The position numbers and the translations under genes were made by a program. The notes beneath the pieces were generated by a model that made no database searches, was not told the origin of the DNA, and saw only the letters and a list, made by a program, of their open reading frames with translations. Below are positions 15,498 through 18,671 of a DNA stretch of 18,671 bases, piece by piece. The first letter of the stretch is position 1. Each line of letters begins with the position of its first letter. Source of the stretch: Dehalococcoidales bacterium (GTDB lineage: Bacteria; Chloroflexota; Dehalococcoidia; Dehalococcoidales; UBA3254); NCBI GenBank assembly GCA_028718465.1, contig JAQULX010000012.1:1-18671 (forward strand). The letters run 5' to 3'.

Positions 15498-15746
15498 ATG
15501 ACGGTTCTGTGGTATATTTTGCTGGGAATTGTTGTAGGGGTTATCGCCAGGTTGGTCCTGCCCGGTAAAGAAAACATGGGAGTTATCATGACTATTGTTC
15601 TGGGCGCCGCGGGAGCTTTCATTGCTGGCTCTATCGGCCAATGGGTTGGCTGGTACACATTCCCATCCTGGATTGGTTTTGTTCTGGCCATTGTGGTGGC
15701 AATTATTCTGATAGCAATTTACACCGGGCTTAAAAGGAAAGCATGA
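15498..15746 (+). CDS. GlsB/YeaQ/YmgE family stress-response membrane protein
   Basis: An 82-aa protein with three membrane segments (about 3-21, 28-48 and 57-76) rich in Gly. It has the family pattern: W-Y-I-L-L-G-I-V-V-G-V-I-A-R at the N-terminus, then P-G and M-T-I-V-L-G-A-A-G-A-F-I-A-G. This family (also called transglycosylase-associated protein) is widespread and often stress-induced in other bacteria; the molecular role is not settled. ATG 15498 follows GAGGAGG at ideal distance. It appears to be its own transcript, with a tandem repeat at the start. No clear terminator is seen before the convergent gene at 15860. Confidence 0.88.
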   Translation: MTVLWYILLGIVVGVIARLVLPGKENMGVIMTIVLGAAGAFIAGSIGQWVGWYTFPSWIGFVLAIVVAIILIAIYTGLKRKA

Positions 15747-15859
15747 ACCTGTTTGGTAATCGAGACATACAGTTGAATGTCAGAAAGCCCGGTAAGCATT
15801 CACTCGTAAAAGGCGAATATTATGCTCACACGGGAAATATGTTCCGGACAATAGTTTAT

Positions 15860-16078
15860 TCAATATTTGTTCTTGGAGAATAGACTCACTATACGCTTCC
15901 ATTTCTCCCTGAGCGTTGGGAAAAGCCCCTTGTCTTTCTTGGAAGTTGACTCTCTTGCTATAAACCCGGGCTGCTTCTGTAACTCTTTCAAAGCCTGTAC
16001 CTGGGCATCAAGGTCTTCCGGTTCTTCTCTTCTTATGAGCTTATGCGATAGGACCCCTTGCTTGATATCCTGAGACAA
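15860..16078 (-). CDS. Small basic hypothetical protein
   Basis: A 72-aa frame not recognised. It starts with TTG (16078) preceded by GAGGA about 8 bases away, a believable site. The middle is charged and helical (R-R-E-E-P-E-D-L-D-A-Q-V-Q-A-L-K-E-L-Q-K), the end basic with aromatic residues (L-R-E-K-W-K-R-I-V-S-L-F-S-K). No signal peptide or membrane span, though the last 20 residues could form an amphipathic membrane-touching helix. It lies 61 bp downstream of the PASTA/HhH gene on the same strand and may be the last gene of that cluster. A chance ORF cannot be excluded. Confidence 0.5.
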   Translation of the reverse strand: MSQDIKQGVLSHKLIRREEPEDLDAQVQALKELQKQPGFIARESTSKKDKGLFPTLREKWKRIVSLFSKNKY

Positions 16079-16139
16079 GTCATCTTCCTCAGTTTATTTT
16101 TCAATAATACTTAAACGCTGATTTGGGCGTTTGTCGGTT

Positions 16140-17081
16140 CTATTTACCCGGATAAGCCTGCGCAGCCTTTATCCAGCTTTTCACGTCCTCAGCGGTAAAA
16201 CCAAACTCACGTGGCACCCGTACCTTGCCAGACTTTAGGGCTGTCTGGCAATTACGGTAAATCTCCTTTGGGTCAGCATCAGCCAGCTGCTCTATTGAAT
16301 GGATGTCGGCTCCATGTACGAGTAATTCTATTACTTCGTCTTTGAAACCCAGAATTGCCAACCGGGACATCAAAGCGGCCATATCCAGGAAAGCCTGAGC
16401 TCGAGTCTCGCTGATGCTAAGAGCAGAAGCAACTTTCGTTACGTCTCCCAGACTTAGCTCGCCAATGGTATTGATGCCGATATCGGACAGGCAGCCACTG
16501 AGCTTAACTCCAATACCGTCTATCTCTCTGACCGGGATGTTCCCGAGGTTAACCCAAACCAATACGGTTGTCTTTGCCCTGTCTACAGACTGTCCTGCCT
16601 GGGGTTGCTGCCGGATCACGCGTCCACTGCTTTCTCTGCCGGCAGCCGCTACTTCTTCGCTTGTAGCGGCGTGCGGCTCAAACTGCCATCCCCCAGATTT
16701 TAATATAGTTGCTGCTTCATCAAGCGTTCGGCCTACCAAAACTGGCACAGGATTTTCTCTTGTTGCGGTGCCGGTGGCAGGTACTGGCTGTGGCTTGATT
16801 TCACCAATCGAGCTTACAAAGCTGACGCGTATAGTGGACAGCAGACCGGGGTCAATACCGCCCCGGACGATATCCTCCGAAGAAATGGGCTTTATTGACA
16901 TTTTGCCCTGTGCATCCGAGCTTACCGCTACCTTGATCTCCAGGTCGGCATTACTGAGCACCATATTCACCGATACATCAATCCCTGGGACCAGCGCTCT
17001 TTGGGCATCTGTAAATGACTGACCTGCAGACTTTAAAAAAGTTTCCAGGTCAATATCGTTAGGCAATGGGTTATCAACCAT
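16140..17081 (-). CDS. Protein with paralogous N-domain, PASTA domain and helix-hairpin-helix (DUF4332-like) domain
   Basis: A 313-aa protein of three parts. Residues 1-100 resemble the start of the two upstream proteins: a helix with S-F-T-D-A-Q-R-A-L, then strands (A-D-L-E-I-K-V-A-V, I-R-V-S-F-V). About 111-178 form a PASTA domain (P-V-L-V-G-R-T-L-D-E-A ... I-R-Q-Q-P-Q-A-G-Q-S-V), a module that usually binds envelope glycans or peptides. About 183-310 is helical with helix-hairpin-helix traits (I-D-G-I-G, L-S-D-I-G-I-N-T-I-G-E-L), like DUF4332. There is no signal peptide or membrane helix, which is odd for a PASTA protein. AGGAG lies 8 bases before the ATG, and the gap to the upstream gene is 20 bp, so they are co-transcribed. 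Confidence 0.8.
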   Translation of the reverse strand: MVDNPLPNDIDLETFLKSAGQSFTDAQRALVPGIDVSVNMVLSNADLEIKVAVSSDAQGKMSIKPISSEDIVRGGIDPGLLSTIRVSFVSSIGEIKPQPVPATGTATRENPVPVLVGRTLDEAATILKSGGWQFEPHAATSEEVAAAGRESSGRVIRQQPQAGQSVDRAKTTVLVWVNLGNIPVREIDGIGVKLSGCLSDIGINTIGELSLGDVTKVASALSISETRAQAFLDMAALMSRLAILGFKDEVIELLVHGADIHSIEQLADADPKEIYRNCQTALKSGKVRVPREFGFTAEDVKSWIKAAQAYPGK

Positions 17082-17101
17082 AATCCTGGCTCCTGTTTGG
17101 T

Positions 17102-17653
17102 TTATTCTTTGGTCTCAGTCTTGCGGGATGGCTCAATCCTTAACGGTGGCGGTACCGGCACAAGAGTGGCCGTAAGTTTGGAGGCTATTTTCACATCTCG
17201 TCCCAGCTTGCGCTCCATGCGGATATTGCTGGTATTAGCAAAAAGAGTCTTGAGCCCCTTAGCCTCTGCCGTCTTGGTCGTATTCTCAACAATTTGCAGG
17301 TCCATGGCAACTTCAACCGTTGCCTGGGAAAACTGGTAGAAGGTGGGCAGCATTCCCAGTTCAAGAAGGGACACATTCTGTGGCTTTTCATTCTTGTAGG
17401 TGATATTTCCTTTATCGTCGATGGTCTCAGTGATGTTGCGAATAACGTCGACCCGTGTACCGGCAAGCTCAACGAGCATTTGTGCGGAAGCCCTGTCCAG
17501 ACTTAGCTGAGCATCAGCGATGCCTTCCGCCAGCATCCGTACCAGGTCGGCAAAAGAGGTAGAAGGGACCTCATTTACCTGCGTTTCAGCTGGTACTACC
17601 GGGGTGCGGAAAGCCCTGATGTTCTCAGGATTAATGTTAGTGTTAAATACCAT
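17102..17653 (-). CDS. Unknown protein, paralogue B of the cluster
   Basis: A 183-aa protein clearly related to the 173-aa product upstream. Shared blocks in order are G-I-A-D-A-Q in an N-terminal helix, S-L-L-E-L-G then P-T-F-Y-Q-F-S-Q-A-T-V-E-V-A-M-D in the centre, and V-P-V-P-P-P near the C-terminus. The first part is helical, the rest beta-rich. No signal peptide or membrane helix. I do not recognise the family with certainty; DUF2589-type proteins would be worth comparing. A G-rich ribosome site (GGGGGG) lies a few bases before the ATG. It is followed after 20 bp by the PASTA/HhH gene. Confidence 0.75.
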   Translation of the reverse strand: MVFNTNINPENIRAFRTPVVPAETQVNEVPSTSFADLVRMLAEGIADAQLSLDRASAQMLVELAGTRVDVIRNITETIDDKGNITYKNEKPQNVSLLELGMLPTFYQFSQATVEVAMDLQIVENTTKTAEAKGLKTLFANTSNIRMERKLGRDVKIASKLTATLVPVPPPLRIEPSRKTETKE

Positions 17654-17706
17654 CTAACCCCCCTCATTGAAATTCATTATACTCCTATTATAAAGATCAA
17701 ACTGTA

Positions 17707-17762
17707 AAGAACACGGCAATGACACACGGCTTGCCCCTTGATTGTGCCATTCCCGCGTTCTT
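17707..17762. other. Imperfect long inverted repeat between paralogues A and B
   Basis: Two 19-nt arms pair with evenly spaced single mismatches: AAGAAC/GTTCTT outermost, then GG/CC, AATG/CATT and CAC/GTG around an 18-nt loop. TTATAAAG occurs on both sides (17688-17695 and 17761-17768). On the minus strand it lies after the stop of paralogue A, followed by TTCTTT. It may be an mRNA processing or attenuation stem, or a small mobile-element relic. Confidence 0.45.
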
Positions 17763-17819
17763 ATAAAGCGAACCAGTAAGTTTTTACATTGCTATCATTT
17801 ATCAGAGATTTATCCGTTA

Positions 17820-18341
17820 CTACGGAGTGGGTGCGGGGCGGTTATCGACCACCTTCAATTCAGGAGCAATCCGCGGTGGAGGCGGCACTGGTACCATCTT
17901 GGTCATCAACCTGCTGGTACCATGGACTTCTTTCCCAAACTTACGGTTGTGGGAGACATCAACATTGACCGAAGCGCTAAAACAGCCAAAACCTACTTTT
18001 GCCTTACTGCTGACTTTAACGTTAGTCTCACTTGAAGTTGTGGTCTTAATATCCATAGTGACCTCGATAGTTGCCTCCGAGAACTGATAAAATGTCGGCA
18101 TCAAACCAACCTGAAGTAATGAGACTTCCACAGGTTCAGCATTGGTGAATGAGACCGTGCCGTCAGCAGCGATTGTCTGCGTTACAGCCAGTACCAGCGG
18201 TACAGTGGTATCTGCCAGCATCTTGGCGGTTTCAACCGAGTTTTCATCAAGCGCTCTCTGAGCTTCTGCAATACCGAGTCCAAGTTTCATCACCATGTCC
18301 GGCAGCGGTACTGCTAATAGTTCCTGTCCTACACTAGCCAT
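17820..18341 (-). CDS. Unknown protein, paralogue A of the cluster
   Basis: A 173-aa protein. The N-terminal helix carries G-I-A-E-A-Q-R-A-L; the centre reads S-L-L-Q-V-G-L-M-P-T-F-Y-Q-F-S-E-A-T-I-E-V-T-M-D; a strand-rich stretch K-V-G-F-G-C-F-S-A-S-V-N-V-D-V follows; the end is V-P-V-P-P-P-P-R-I-A-P. It matches paralogue B block by block, including the proline run. No signal peptide or transmembrane helix. GGAG lies 7 bases before the ATG. Alternating beta strands and the AQ helix suggest a structural or membrane-associated assembly protein, but no function is established. It is separated from the gene before it by 63 bp and from B by 166 bp with an inverted repeat. Confidence 0.78.
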   Translation of the reverse strand: MASVGQELLAVPLPDMVMKLGLGIAEAQRALDENSVETAKMLADTTVPLVLAVTQTIAADGTVSFTNAEPVEVSLLQVGLMPTFYQFSEATIEVTMDIKTTTSSETNVKVSSKAKVGFGCFSASVNVDVSHNRKFGKEVHGTSRLMTKMVPVPPPPRIAPELKVVDNRPAPTP

Positions 18342-18404
18342 TTTGTTCTCCTTTTTAGTTTCTTAACTTGGTATATGATTACACATGAGATTACTCAAAC
18401 AGCA

Positions 18405-18671
18405 TTACCTACCCGGCACTGGACTTTTATTCTTTGCCAGTATTTCGGATAGCCCGGCTAAACGCTTGATGTCAACGGATACTGGACCTATATGGGATAT
18501 TTGATAATTATTCCGCAAAGCCAAATACACAACAAACGGTAGCGTTGCAAGCATTTTCCTTCCATTTAGACGAAGCACGACTTCACCACCCGCTTCTTTT
18601 ACCAGAGATTCCAGCGAATTACCTCTCCCGATAACGAGATACATACCGCAACCGGGACCAGTGACACTAAC
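18405..18671 (-). CDS. Unknown protein, probably truncated by the right edge
   Basis: The frame is open from its stop at 18405 to the window edge. The first ATG (18644) has no ribosome site, and the codons before it read V-S-V-T-G-P-G-C-G, in keeping with the following M-Y-L-V-I-G-R-G, so the true start is probably outside the window. Visible features are V-V-L-R-L-N-G-R-K-M-L-A-T-L-P-F-V-V-Y and a C-terminal L-A-G-L-S-E-I-L-A-K. I do not recognise the family. It lies upstream of paralogues A and B on the same strand and may belong to their operon. Confidence 0.5.
   Translation of the reverse strand, partial: VSVTGPGCGMYLVIGRGNSLESLVKEAGGEVVLRLNGRKMLATLPFVVYLALRNNYQISHIGPVSVDIKRLAGLSEILAKNKSPVPGR

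Overview
The window looks like chromosomal DNA of a Chloroflexota bacterium, most likely class Dehalococcoidia. The evidence is the partial 16S rRNA gene at the left edge (minus strand). Its 5' half, recalled from memory without a database search, reads very much like Dehalococcoides-type 16S. The remaining genes (PRC-barrel protein, TM_helix channel, HYR/PKD secreted protein, PASTA plus helix-hairpin-helix protein) fit a free-living anaerobic subsurface or sediment lineage, but do not prove it.

Layout. 1-903 is the 5' part of 16S rRNA, read leftward from two tandem promoters with consensus -35 boxes. 1296-1646 is an orphan acyl carrier protein, followed by tRNA-Pro(GGG) and a bidirectional terminator. 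1844-2746 (minus) is a membrane-anchored or secreted protein with an OB-like half and a DUF4352-like half. 3210-3986 (plus) is an ADP-ribosylglycohydrolase, and it shares a bidirectional terminator with a 664-aa secreted PKD/HYR protein (4090-6084, minus). 6574-7643 (plus) is a FemAB/GNAT-type aminoacyltransferase split by a frameshift in a T6 run. 7848-8807 (minus) is a TM_helix mechanosensitive-channel-like protein. A PRC-barrel protein (9227-9454) and a collapsed second copy of the channel gene (9603-9728) follow. 9995-12333 (minus) is a two-component system: a kinase with a solute-binding sensor domain and an OmpR/PhoB-type regulator. 12869-14653 (minus) is glmS. On the plus strand lie a zinc-ribbon microprotein (15172-15381) and a GlsB/YeaQ-type membrane protein (15498-15746). 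From 15860 to the right edge (minus) is a five-gene cluster of mostly unrecognised proteins, two of them clear paralogues and one carrying PASTA and helix-hairpin-helix parts.

The most interesting signal is regulatory. Three promoters share one architecture: upstream of glmS (14776-14839, minus), upstream of the zinc-ribbon gene (15022-15085, plus) and upstream of a second zinc-ribbon-like ORF next to the two-component operon (9870-9933, minus). Each has four TTGA-like repeats arranged as two pairs of 11-bp period, a 9-bp gap between the pairs, and a -10 box (TATACT, TATACT, TAAACT) starting exactly 16 bp after the last repeat, with no normally spaced -35. This is the layout expected of an activator-dependent promoter of the PhoB/OmpR type, and the candidate activator is encoded next to one of the sites. 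If correct, the window holds a small regulon linking a ligand-sensing kinase to amino-sugar synthesis and two zinc-ribbon microproteins.

Other points: the collapsed channel copy shows an 811-bp deletion between 7-bp direct repeats; the kinase has no canonical start codon for its natural signal peptide; several intergenic regions carry strong inverted repeats.
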